A stretch of DNA of 64,000 nucleotides from Streptomyces sp. CNH099 (GTDB taxonomy: Bacteria > Actinomycetota > Actinomycetes > Streptomycetales > Streptomycetaceae): the NCBI GenBank assembly GCA_000514715.1, contig AZWL01000020.1:1-64000 (forward strand). The letters run 5' to 3'. The notes beneath the pieces were generated by a model. That model worked only from the letters and a program-made list of their open reading frames with translations. It did no database searches and was not told where the DNA came from. Shown here one piece after another: positions 53,401-60,872 of this stretch (position 1 is the first letter of the stretch; each line of letters starts with the position of its first letter). A program made the translations under genes and the position numbers.

Positions 53401-54154
53401 GCACCTGGCCGCGGAGCACGAGGGCAAGCGGGTGACATACGCGGACACCCAGGCCGCGCCGGTGCCCGTCATCACCTCGCCGGAGTGGTCGGGCAGCGAG
53501 TCCGGCGGGCGCCGCTACACCGCCTTCACCCTCAACACCGAGCAGCTGAAGCCCTGGCACACCCTCACCGGGCGGCAGCACTTCTTCCTCGACCACGACT
53601 GGATGCACGAGCTGGGCGAGGCGCTGCCGGTCTACCGCCCGCCGCTGGACATGCACCGGCTCTTCGGCGAGCCGGAGCCGGGGCCGGAGGGAGGGCAGCA
53701 GGTGACCGTGCGGTATCTGACACCGCACAGCAAGTGGTCCATCCACTCCGAGTACCAGGACAACCTGTTCATGCTGTCGCTCTCGCGCGGCGGCCAGTCG
53801 ATCTGGATGTCGAAGGAGGACGCGGCTGCCATCGGCGTACGGGACAACGACTGGATCGAGGCGGTGAACCGCAACGGCGTCGTCACCGCGCGGGCGATCG
53901 TCTCGCACCGGATGCCGCGCGGCACGGTCTACATGCACCACGCCCAGGACCGCACCGTCGGCGTGCCGAAGGCCGAGACCACCGGCCGCCGCGGCGGCAT
54001 CCACAACTCACTGACCCGGCTGCTCCTCAAGCCCAGCCACCTCATCGGCGGCTACGCCCAGCAGTCGTGGGCGTTCAACTACCTCGGCCCGACCGGCAAC
54101 CAGCGCGACGAGGTGACCGTCATCCGGCGCCGCGCACAGGAGGTCACCTACTGA
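50450..54154 (+). CDS. narG: Respiratory nitrate reductase alpha subunit
   Basis: A 1234-residue molybdenum-bis-MGD subunit that reduces nitrate to nitrite on the cytoplasmic side of the membrane. The FS0 cluster motif is His57-x3-Cys61-x3-Cys65 with Cys100 (HGVNCTGSC; RGCPRG). The Mo ligand is Asp226 in MLSFYDWYADLP. GTG 50450 follows GAGG by 5 nt; the frame extends upstream but without family similarity. TGA overlaps the narH ATG. There is no Tat signal, as expected for NarG. First gene of narGHJI-narK. Confidence 0.97.
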   Translation: MAGIDGAATDLLLRTGRWFTRGTVSPDLRTVTRTGGRSGDVFYRDRWSHDKVVHSTHGVNCTGSCRWKVYVKDGIITWETQETDYPSVGPDRPEYEPRGCPRGAAFSWYTYSPTRLRYPYVRGVLLEHYREAKRRLGDPVLAWAEITGDPVRRRRYQRARGKGGFVRTSWDEAVELVAAAHVHTVKRYGPDRIAGFSPIPAMSMVSHAAGARFHSLIGAPMLSFYDWYADLPVASPQVFGDQTDVPESGDWWDAAYLIMWGSNVPVTRTPDAHWMAEARYRGQKVVVVAPDYADNAKFADEWLHPHPGTDGALAMAMGHVILKECFVEKQVPFFTDYVRRYTDLPFLVTLHEHDGAYVPGKFLRAADLAGRPEAAAEGAEWQTVMMDETTGDTVVPGGSLGFRWTESGKGRWNLDLGTTVPRLSMSDARGAEPAEVLLPRFDTDGGAHGQGRGESVARGVPAVRLPGGRLVTTVFDLLLAQYGVGRPGLPGSWPEGYDDAAQPATPAWQEVHTSVPAARCVRIAREFARTAEASRGRCMILMGAGTNHWFHSETIYRAFLALLQLTGCQGVNGGGWAHYVGQEKCRPATGWATLASASDWSRPPRQMIGTAFWFLHTDQWRYDHFRADVLASPLGRGDFAGMTGADCLAAATRAGWMPSYPTFDRNPLDLPEDAEAAGKDPVAYAVDELRAGRLGFACEDPDAEANWPRIVTLWRANLLGSSAKGAEYFQRHLLGTHSSLRAAEAPPGVRPRDVRWRDEPPEGKLDLLLSLDFRMTSSTLLSDVVLPAATWYEKHDLSATDMHPYVHSFTPAVNPPWQARSDFDAFQAIARRFSELARDHLGVRRDLVATALQHDTPGETAQPGGTAPDWRRGDCEPVPGKTMPQLTVVERDYAAVADKMTTLGPLAERLGLPAKGIALRPDREVELLGALGGTRDGGPADGRPLLDTAVRWADAILALSGTTNGRLAVQGFRTLTERTGQEMAHLAAEHEGKRVTYADTQAAPVPVITSPEWSGSESGGRRYTAFTLNTEQLKPWHTLTGRQHFFLDHDWMHELGEALPVYRPPLDMHRLFGEPEPGPEGGQQVTVRYLTPHSKWSIHSEYQDNLFMLSLSRGGQSIWMSKEDAAAIGVRDNDWIEAVNRNGVVTARAIVSHRMPRGTVYMHHAQDRTVGVPKAETTGRRGGIHNSLTRLLLKPSHLIGGYAQQSWAFNYLGPTGNQRDEVTVIRRRAQEVTY

Positions 54155-55785
54155 TGCGCGTGATGGCGCAGCTCGCGATGGTCATGAACCTCGACAAGTG
54201 CATCGGCTGCCACACCTGTTCGGTGACCTGCAAACAGGCCTGGACCAACAGGAGCGGCGTCGAGTACGTGTGGTTCAACAACGTCGAGACCCGCCCCGGC
54301 CAGGGCTATCCGCGCCGCTACGAGGACCAGGAGCGCTGGCGCGGCGGCTGGGAGCTGAACCGGCGCGGCCGGCTGAAGCTCAGGGCGGGCGGGCGGTTCA
54401 GGAAGCTCGCCTCGATCTTCGCCAACCCCGTCCTGCCGGGCATCAAGGACTACTACGAGCCCTGGACGTACGAGTACCGCAACCTGATCGACGCGCCGCT
54501 GGGCGACGACTTCCCCGTCGCCGAGCCGCGTTCCGTCCTCACCGGCAAGCCGATGAAGATCGAGTGGAGCGCCAACTGGGACGACGACCTCGGCGGCGCC
54601 CCTGAGCACGGCGACCTCGACCCGATGGTGGAGCGGACCCGCCGGCGGGCGGCGGAGAAGGTGAGGTTCGAATTCGAGCAGACCTTCATGTTCTACCTGC
54701 CGCGGATCTGCGAGCACTGCCTCAACCCCTCGTGCGTGGCAAGCTGCCCGTCCGGCGCCATGTACAAGCGCACCGAGGACGGCATCGTGCTCGTCGACCA
54801 GGACCGCTGCCGCGGCTGGCGGATGTGCGTGACCGGCTGCCCGTACAAGAAGGTGTACTTCAACCACCGCACCGGCAAGGCCGAGAAGTGCACGCTGTGC
54901 TACCCGCGGCTGGAGGTCGGGCTGCCCACGGTGTGCTCGGAGACCTGCGTGGGGCGGCTGCGGTACCTCGGGGTGGTGCTGTACGACGCGGACCGGGTGC
55001 TGGCGGCGGCGTCCACCCCCGCGGAGACGGACCTGTACGAGGCGCAGCTCGGCGTCTTCCTCGACCCGGAGGACCCCGGAGTGCGGCGGGCGGCGGAGGC
55101 GGCGGGCATCCCGTACGACTGGATCGAGGCGGCCCGGCGCTCGCCGGTGCACGCGCTGATCAGCCGCTACCGGGTGGCGCTGCCGCTGCACCCCGAGTAC
55201 CGGACGATGCCGATGGTCTGGTACATCCCTCCGCTGTCCCCGGTGGTGGAGGCGCTGACAGAGACGGGCTTCGACGGCGAGGACGCGGGCAACCTCTTCG
55301 GCGCCATCGACGCGCTGCGCATCCCGCTGGAGTATCTGGCGGAGCTGTTCACGGCCGGGGACACCGGGCCGGTGCGGGCCTCGCTGGAGAAGCTGGCGGC
55401 GATGCGCAGCCATATGCGCGCGGTCAACCTCGGCGGTCCGCCCGACGACTCGGCCGCGGCCGTCGGCATGACGGGCCGGGAGGTCGAGGACATGTACCGG
55501 CTGCTGGCGCTGGCGAAGTACGACGAGCGCTATGTCATCCCCACCGCGGCCGTCGGCGACGCCCGGGCGCTGGAGGAGTCGGCGCTGCCGCAGGACTGCA
55601 GCCTCGACTACGAGGGCGGCCCCGGCATGGGTCCGCCCGGCGTGGGCACGGACGGCCCGGTGGGCGCGGACTCCGGGCGCCGGAGCCTGCCGCTGGTGTC
55701 GATCGAGAACTTCCACGCCCTGCGCCGACGCCAGACCGCCGACACCCCCGGGGAGACGGCCACCGGAGAGCAGGGAGAGTCATGA
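54154..55785 (+). CDS. narH: Nitrate reductase beta subunit, iron-sulphur
   Basis: A 543-residue electron-transfer subunit carrying electrons from NarI to NarG. Cys clusters: CIGCHTCSVTCK, CEHCLNPSCVASCP and CRGWRMCVTGCP, where Trp replaces one Cys as in the three-iron cluster of known NarH, plus CTLC. ATG 54154 overlaps the narG stop by one base (TGATG). The C-terminal 60 residues are Gly-rich and likely loose. Confidence 0.97.
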   Translation: MRVMAQLAMVMNLDKCIGCHTCSVTCKQAWTNRSGVEYVWFNNVETRPGQGYPRRYEDQERWRGGWELNRRGRLKLRAGGRFRKLASIFANPVLPGIKDYYEPWTYEYRNLIDAPLGDDFPVAEPRSVLTGKPMKIEWSANWDDDLGGAPEHGDLDPMVERTRRRAAEKVRFEFEQTFMFYLPRICEHCLNPSCVASCPSGAMYKRTEDGIVLVDQDRCRGWRMCVTGCPYKKVYFNHRTGKAEKCTLCYPRLEVGLPTVCSETCVGRLRYLGVVLYDADRVLAAASTPAETDLYEAQLGVFLDPEDPGVRRAAEAAGIPYDWIEAARRSPVHALISRYRVALPLHPEYRTMPMVWYIPPLSPVVEALTETGFDGEDAGNLFGAIDALRIPLEYLAELFTAGDTGPVRASLEKLAAMRSHMRAVNLGGPPDDSAAAVGMTGREVEDMYRLLALAKYDERYVIPTAAVGDARALEESALPQDCSLDYEGGPGMGPPGVGTDGPVGADSGRRSLPLVSIENFHALRRRQTADTPGETATGEQGES

Positions 55786-56393
55786 GCGCCGTCGTACACC
55801 AGGTCGCCGCCCGCTGCCTCGGCTACCCCGACGACGACTTCTTCGCCACCCTGCCGCTGCTGCGCCGCGCGCTGCCCGGCGGGCACACGCTGCACGGCTT
55901 CCTCGACCACGCCGAGGGCACGGGCCCCGCGGACCTCGCCGCGCACTACGTCGAGGTCTTCGACTTCAAGGCGCGCCGCTGCCTGTATCTGACCTGGTGG
56001 ACCGACGGCGACACGCGCCGCCGCGGCATGGCGCTGGTCCGCTTCAAGGAGGTCTACCGGACGTACGGCATGGACCTCACCGACGAGGAGCTGCCCGACT
56101 TCCTGCCCGCCGTGCTGGAGTTCACCGCCGCCACCGGAGACGACGGGCTGCTGCGGGCCCACCGCCCGGCCGTCGAGCTGCTGCGGCTGTCGCTGGCCGA
56201 GCACGGCACCCCGTACGCCGCGGTGCTCACCGCCGTCTGCGCCACGTTGCCCGGGCCCTCTCCGAAGGACCGGGCCGCGGCGCTCGCGCTGGCCCGCACC
56301 GGCCCGCCGCGCGAGGACGTCGGCCTGGAGCCGTACGGGCAGCTTCCGTACGGGCTGCTGCCCCTCGTCGACGCCCCGGGAGGCCGGTCGTGA
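55782..56393 (+). CDS. narJ: Nitrate reductase assembly chaperone
   Basis: A 203-residue helical chaperone needed for cofactor insertion into NarG; not part of the final enzyme. Motifs: YVEVFDFKARRCLYLTWW and LPDFLPAVLEF. It overlaps narH (ATGA) and narI (GTGA), so the four subunits are made in step. Confidence 0.94.
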   Translation: MSAVVHQVAARCLGYPDDDFFATLPLLRRALPGGHTLHGFLDHAEGTGPADLAAHYVEVFDFKARRCLYLTWWTDGDTRRRGMALVRFKEVYRTYGMDLTDEELPDFLPAVLEFTAATGDDGLLRAHRPAVELLRLSLAEHGTPYAAVLTAVCATLPGPSPKDRAAALALARTGPPREDVGLEPYGQLPYGLLPLVDAPGGRS

Positions 56394-57106
56394 GCACGCT
56401 GTGGAACGTCCTGCCGTACGTCGTGATCGTGCTCTTCCTCTCCGGCACGGCCTGGCGGTACCGCTACGACAAGTTCGGCTGGACGACGCGCTCGTCCCAG
56501 CTGTACGAGTCGCGGCTGCTGAACATCGCCTCGCCGATGTTCCACTACGGCATCCTCTTCGTCCTGGCCGGCCATCTGGTGGGGCTGTTCATCCCCGACT
56601 CCTGGACCTCGGACCTGGGCGTCAGCGAGCACACCTACCACCTGCTGTCGCTCTACACCGGCACCGCCGCCGGCGCGCTCACGGTCGCCGGGATCGCGCT
56701 GCTGATCTACCGCCGGCGCACGACGGGCGCGGTGTTCCGGGCGACGACGGCCAACGACAAGGCCATGTACCTGGTGCTGCTGGGCGCGATCGTGCTCGGG
56801 ATGTGGGCCAAGCTCACCCACTCCACCGGCGACGGCTACGACTACCGCGAGACCATCGCCCCCTGGACGCGCGGTGTCTTCACGCTGCAGCCGGACGGTG
56901 CGCAGATGGCCGGGGTGCCGGTGACGTACCAGATCCACGTGCTCGCGGGGCTCGCGCTCATCGCGCTGGTGCCGTTCACGCGGCTCGTGCACATGCTCAG
57001 CGCGCCCGTGCGGTACCTCTTCCGCCCGTACATCGTCTACCGCAGCCGGGACCCGAAGCAGCTCGCCGCCCGCGCCGCCCGGCGCGGTTGGGAGGGCGCC
57101 GAGTGA
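56390..57106 (+). CDS. narI: Nitrate reductase gamma subunit, cytochrome b
   Basis: A 238-residue membrane subunit with five helices that takes electrons from menaquinol. Haem-ligand His residues lie in SPMFHYGILFVLAGHLVG and YQIHVLAGLAL-VPFTRLVHMLSAP. GTG 56390 overlaps narJ. Confidence 0.96.
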   Translation: MSTLWNVLPYVVIVLFLSGTAWRYRYDKFGWTTRSSQLYESRLLNIASPMFHYGILFVLAGHLVGLFIPDSWTSDLGVSEHTYHLLSLYTGTAAGALTVAGIALLIYRRRTTGAVFRATTANDKAMYLVLLGAIVLGMWAKLTHSTGDGYDYRETIAPWTRGVFTLQPDGAQMAGVPVTYQIHVLAGLALIALVPFTRLVHMLSAPVRYLFRPYIVYRSRDPKQLAARAARRGWEGAE

Positions 57107-58323
57107 GCGCCCCCGCGACCGCGAAGCCGGCCGCGGCGCCCGGCGAACGGCCGTCGGGCGCCGCGTACGTCAACCTGTTCATCGCCACCCTCGGCTTCAC
57201 GCTGACGTTCTGGGCCTGGAACCTGATCGCGCCGATCGCCGGGCCCCTCGGCGACGACCTGGGCATCAGCTCGTTCGAGCAGTCGCTGATGGTCGCCGTT
57301 CCGGTGATCGTGGGCTCGCTGGGCCGGATCCCGGTCGGCGCGCTGACCGACCGATTCGGCGCGCGGATGATGTTTCCCCTGACGTCGGCGCTGACCATCG
57401 TGCCGGTGCTGCTGCTGATCCCGGCGAAGGAGTCGTACCCGGCGCTGCTGGGCGCCGGCTTCCTGCTGGGCGTCGGCGGTACGACGTTCGCGATCGGCGT
57501 GCCGCACGTCAACTCCTGGTTCCCGCCGTCCGGGCGGGGCTTCGCCATCGGCGTCTTCGGCATGGGCATGGGCGGCGTGGCCCTGTCCGGCTACGTCACC
57601 CCGCGGATCTACGACCGCGGCCAGAACCTGCCGTTCGCGGTGCTGGCGCTCGCGCTCGCGGCGTACGCGGTGCTGTCCTGGCTGACGCTGCGCGACCGCC
57701 CCGGACGGCAGGTTCCGACGACGCCGCTGGGCGGCCGGCTGCGGGCGGCGGCGCGGCTGCGGGTGACGTGGGAGCTGTCAGCGCTGTACGCGATCGGCTT
57801 CGGCGGCATCGTGGCGTTCGGGGTCTACCTGCCGACCTACCTCAAGACCTGGTACGAGCTGGGCGCCACCGACGCCGGTACCAAGGCGGCGGGCTTCTCG
57901 CTGCTGACGGTCCTCTTCCGGCCGTTCGGCGGCTGGCTGTCGGACCGGGTGCACCCGTCGGTGGTGACGTCGTGGGCGCTGGGGATCGTGGGGCTGTTCG
58001 CGGTGGTGCAGTCGTTCGACCCGGAACTGAACCCGCTCGGCACGATCTGCCTGCTGGTGATGGCCGCGGGCCTGGGCACGGCGAGCGGCGCGGTCTTCGC
58101 GCTGCTCGCCCAGGTCACACCGCAGCCGCGGGTGGGCAGCGTGACGGGCATCGTGGGCGCGGTCGGCGGGCTGGGCGGGTTTGTGCCGCCGCTGGTGATG
58201 GGCGCGATCTACAGCACGAAGGACTCGTATGCGATCGGCTTCATGCTGCTGTCCGACGTGGCGCTGGCGGGGTGCGTATACGCCTTCGGGCGGATGAGAA
58301 CGGCGGGCCGGGCCAGGGGATGA
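57103..58323 (+). CDS. narK: Nitrate/nitrite transporter, MFS
   Basis: A 406-residue NarK-type carrier with about twelve helices. It shows the loop GRIPVGALTDRFGAR and the nitrate signature GLGTASGAVFALLAQVTPQPRVGSVTGIVGAVGGLGGF. GTG 57103 overlaps the narI stop as GTGA. It likely brings nitrate in and removes nitrite for the NarGHI enzyme. Followed by two hairpins. Confidence 0.94.
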   Translation: MSAPATAKPAAAPGERPSGAAYVNLFIATLGFTLTFWAWNLIAPIAGPLGDDLGISSFEQSLMVAVPVIVGSLGRIPVGALTDRFGARMMFPLTSALTIVPVLLLIPAKESYPALLGAGFLLGVGGTTFAIGVPHVNSWFPPSGRGFAIGVFGMGMGGVALSGYVTPRIYDRGQNLPFAVLALALAAYAVLSWLTLRDRPGRQVPTTPLGGRLRAAARLRVTWELSALYAIGFGGIVAFGVYLPTYLKTWYELGATDAGTKAAGFSLLTVLFRPFGGWLSDRVHPSVVTSWALGIVGLFAVVQSFDPELNPLGTICLLVMAAGLGTASGAVFALLAQVTPQPRVGSVTGIVGAVGGLGGFVPPLVMGAIYSTKDSYAIGFMLLSDVALAGCVYAFGRMRTAGRARG

Positions 58324-58362
58324 ACCGGCCCGCCGCGTCCAATCCGGGGACAGCACCCCGCC

Positions 58363-58390
58363 GCACCCCCCGCCCCCCGCCGGGGGGTGC
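58363..58390. terminator. Terminator of the nar operon
   Basis: GCACCCCCC (58363-58371), 10-nt loop, GGGGGGTGC (58382-58390): a perfect 9-bp stem, 40 bp after narK and before the convergent DinB-like gene. Confidence 0.65.
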
Positions 58391-58414
58391 TCAGCCGGTC
58401 GCCGACCGCGCCCG

Positions 58415-58429
58415 GGGGCGAAGCGCCCC
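58415..58429. terminator. Small GC hairpin before the DinB-like gene end
   Basis: GGGGCG-AAG-CGCCCC, a perfect 6-bp stem with a 3-nt loop, 11 bp beyond the stop of the leftward gene. It likely terminates that gene. Confidence 0.5.
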
Positions 58430-58439
58430 GGAGAACCCC

Positions 58440-58973
58440 TCAGCGCTGCAGCGGTGCCCCCACGTCATGCAGGTGGTGCACCACGTCGTGGACGACGTAG
58501 CGGACGAAGCTGTCGACGGTGAACACCGCACCGTCGCTGCGCGACCCCCGGCGCTCCCACTGCGCGCCGTCGACCTCGTCGATGTGCTCGGCGAACGTCT
58601 CGCCCCAGGCGGCCAGTTCGTCGGCGACCTGCCGCGGGTCCTGCTCGCCGTACCGGTCCTCGACGGCGGTCGCGTCCTGGTCCCAGTTGGGGAACCGCGC
58701 GCCGTCCTCGGCGAGCATCAGGCGCATCCGCTCGTCGCACCGCCGGAACACGTCGCGGGCGTGGCAGCCGTACTCCAGCGGCGACCAGACGTCGGGCCGG
58801 GGCCGGGCGCGCAGCCGCTCCGGCTCGTCGGCCAGGACCTGCGCCCAGCGCGCGACGCTCTGCCGCACCAGTCCGGGAACGTCCTGCGCGCGCGTCTCCG
58901 CCGCCGCGAACCCGCATGCGGGACAGGGGCGGTCCAGAACCCAGGTCCAGTCCTTGGTGTCCGGTGTGATCAT
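58440..58973 (-). CDS. DinB-like fold protein
   Basis: A 177-residue four-helix protein of the DinB/maleylpyruvate-isomerase-like superfamily. Possible metal-binding His residues occur at GCHARDVF, EHIDEV and VVHDVVHHLHD. Such proteins are often mycothiol-dependent transferases in actinobacteria. The N-terminal CPACGF may bind metal or be structural. Substrate unknown. Confidence 0.8.
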   Translation of the reverse strand: MITPDTKDWTWVLDRPCPACGFAAAETRAQDVPGLVRQSVARWAQVLADEPERLRARPRPDVWSPLEYGCHARDVFRRCDERMRLMLAEDGARFPNWDQDATAVEDRYGEQDPRQVADELAAWGETFAEHIDEVDGAQWERRGSRSDGAVFTVDSFVRYVVHDVVHHLHDVGAPLQR

Positions 58974-59044
58974 GCCGTCCAGTCTCGCCGCCGAAGACTG
59001 TGCAGCACCAGCGAGAATTCGTTGAAGTCACCGGTAAGCAGTGC

Positions 59045-59650
59045 TTAATCGACGGTCCACCGCTGCAGCAGCCCCCAGGCGAACTCGGCCGTGCACGCGT
59101 GCGGTTCGCCGCCCTCGTCCGGGACGGTGCAGGCGAGCGCGAAGCGGTGGGCGGCGGAGCCCTCGCGCGGCCGCGCGGGCGGGAACGCGCGCGCCGCCTC
59201 CGCGACGGTGCAGCCCCACGGCGCCAGGTCCGCGAGCGTGCGCAGCGCGGGGCCGGGGGCGTCGGGGGCGCGTACCAGCCAGGCGTTCAGCGCCACGCCG
59301 CCCACCCCGTAGCTCGCCTCGAACCGCAGGTCCGGCCAGAGCGGCACCCGCCAGACGTGCACGTCCACCGCCGTGTCGCCGTGCGCCCGCCGCGCCACCG
59401 ACTCGGCGGGCCCGAGCAGCGCGGCGAAGTCCCGGTCCCGCGCGGCGCCCGGGGCCCCGCCGCCGCGGGCGCGCAGCCTGCCCTGCCAGCGGCTGTTCGC
59501 CGCGCGCATGGCCGTACGCGGCACGCCGAGGGTGCGCAGCGCGTCCGCGACCAGCCCGGGCTGGAAGTCCTGCATGCGGCGCAGCAGAACGAGCTGGAAC
59601 TGCACCGGACCGGGCGGCGGGGCGGGGTCGTCGTCGAGCAGGGAGGGCAT
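59045..59650 (-). CDS. Unknown cytoplasmic protein
   Basis: A 201-residue protein with no family that I recognise. Features: FQLVLLRRMQDFQPGLVADALRTLG near the start, MRAANSRWQGRLRARG, and a C-terminal FAWGLLQRWTVD. No signal or helices across the membrane. ATG 59650 was chosen because the frame upstream to 59818 reads as low-complexity Pro/Arg. Single gene, probably conserved in Streptomyces. Confidence 0.65.
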   Translation of the reverse strand: MPSLLDDDPAPPPGPVQFQLVLLRRMQDFQPGLVADALRTLGVPRTAMRAANSRWQGRLRARGGGAPGAARDRDFAALLGPAESVARRAHGDTAVDVHVWRVPLWPDLRFEASYGVGGVALNAWLVRAPDAPGPALRTLADLAPWGCTVAEAARAFPPARPREGSAAHRFALACTVPDEGGEPHACTAEFAWGLLQRWTVD

Positions 59651-59843
59651 CGCCCCATTGTGGCGCCGGGCGGTACGGGGCCGCAGCGTCTGGTCGGCGA
59701 AGGGCCGCGCCCCATCCTCCGCAGGCGCGACACCGCCTCGCCGCACACCCGCGGCGGGATTTGGCCCGGGCGTCCGCCGGTTCACGATGTCGTGCGGCGC
59801 AGGAGCGCGGGTCGCCACCCGGTGCGGTGCGCGGCCGCCGCGC

Positions 59844-60872
59844 TTATGGCGGGCCCGTGGAGCCGCGCGGGGTGAGGGCCGGGGTCGGCACCGGGCGCGA
59901 CTCGGCCGTCCCGGTGGCCAGCACGGTGAACAGCGCCCGCGCCACCTCGGCGCCGAAGCCGTGCACGTCGTGGCTCATCGCGGAGAGCGTCGGGTGGGTG
60001 AGCCGGCACAGCTGGGAGTCGTCCCAGGCGAGCAGCGACAGGTCCGCCGGCACCGACAGGCCCATCTCGGCGGCGACCGACAGCCCGGCGACGGCCATGA
60101 TGTCGTTGTCGTACAGGATCGCCGTGGGCCGCTCCGCGGATGCCAGCAGGGCGCGGGTGGCGCGGGCGCCGTCCTCGCCGGAGAACCCGGTGGACGGCTG
60201 CGGACCCGCGGCCAGGCCGAGTTCGCGGACGGCGGCCTCGAAGGCGGCGTTGCGGATCGCGCTGTGGCCCAGCTCCGCGGTGCCGCCCACGTGGGCGATG
60301 CGCCGGTGGCCGAGGGCGGCCAGATAGCGCACGGCCTCCGTGACGGCGGTGGCGTCGTCCGTCCACAGCGACGGCAGGCCGCCGGTCAGCGAGGGGTGGC
60401 CGACGGCGACCGCCGGCATGCCGAGCGCGCCGACCGCCGCCACCCGCGGGTCGTCGGTGCGGAAGTCCACCAGGATCGACCCGGCGACCTGCTTGGACTT
60501 CCACCACCGCTCCTGCAGCGCCACCTCCTCGTCCAGGTCCCGGACCAGCCGCAGCAGCAGCGAGCAGGACTGCTCGGCGAGCACGCTCTCGATGCCGGAG
60601 ATGAACTCCATGAACCACGGCTCCAGGCCGAGCAGCCGGGCCGGGCGGCAGATCGCCAGGCCCACGGCGTCGACCCGGGAGCTGGACAGCGAGCGCGCGG
60701 CGAGGTTCGGCGCCCAGCCCAGCTCGCGGGCGGCGGCGAAGATGCGGTCGCGGGTGGCGTCGGCGAGGCCGGGGCGGTTGTTGAAGGCCAGCGAGACGGC
60801 CCCCTTGGAGACCCCGGCGCGGGCGGCGACGTCCTTGATCGTCACCTTGGCCGGCGGGCCGTCGACGCTCAC
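59844..60872 (-). CDS. LacI-family repressor of the mannosidase locus
   Basis: A 342-residue regulator: HTH at 10-35 (VTIKDVAARAGVSKGAVSLAFNN), hinge helix (WAPNLAARSLSSSR), and a type I sugar-binding core. GTG 60872 overlaps the stop of the GH2 gene, so it is translated with it. Palindromes AACCGGTY before GH2 and before the divergent binding-protein gene are its likely targets, giving autoregulation. Confidence 0.93.
   Translation of the reverse strand: MSVDGPPAKVTIKDVAARAGVSKGAVSLAFNNRPGLADATRDRIFAAARELGWAPNLAARSLSSSRVDAVGLAICRPARLLGLEPWFMEFISGIESVLAEQSCSLLLRLVRDLDEEVALQERWWKSKQVAGSILVDFRTDDPRVAAVGALGMPAVAVGHPSLTGGLPSLWTDDATAVTEAVRYLAALGHRRIAHVGGTAELGHSAIRNAAFEAAVRELGLAAGPQPSTGFSGEDGARATRALLASAERPTAILYDNDIMAVAGLSVAAEMGLSVPADLSLLAWDDSQLCRLTHPTLSAMSHDVHGFGAEVARALFTVLATGTAESRPVPTPALTPRGSTGPP

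Noticed and set aside
50561..54004. 1147-codon open frame on the minus strand
   Set aside because: Shadow of narG; low-complexity composition and no start signal.
59651..59818. N-terminal extension of the unknown protein at 59045
   Set aside because: Low-complexity Pro/Arg sequence; the ATG at 59650 gives a cleaner start, though support is limited.
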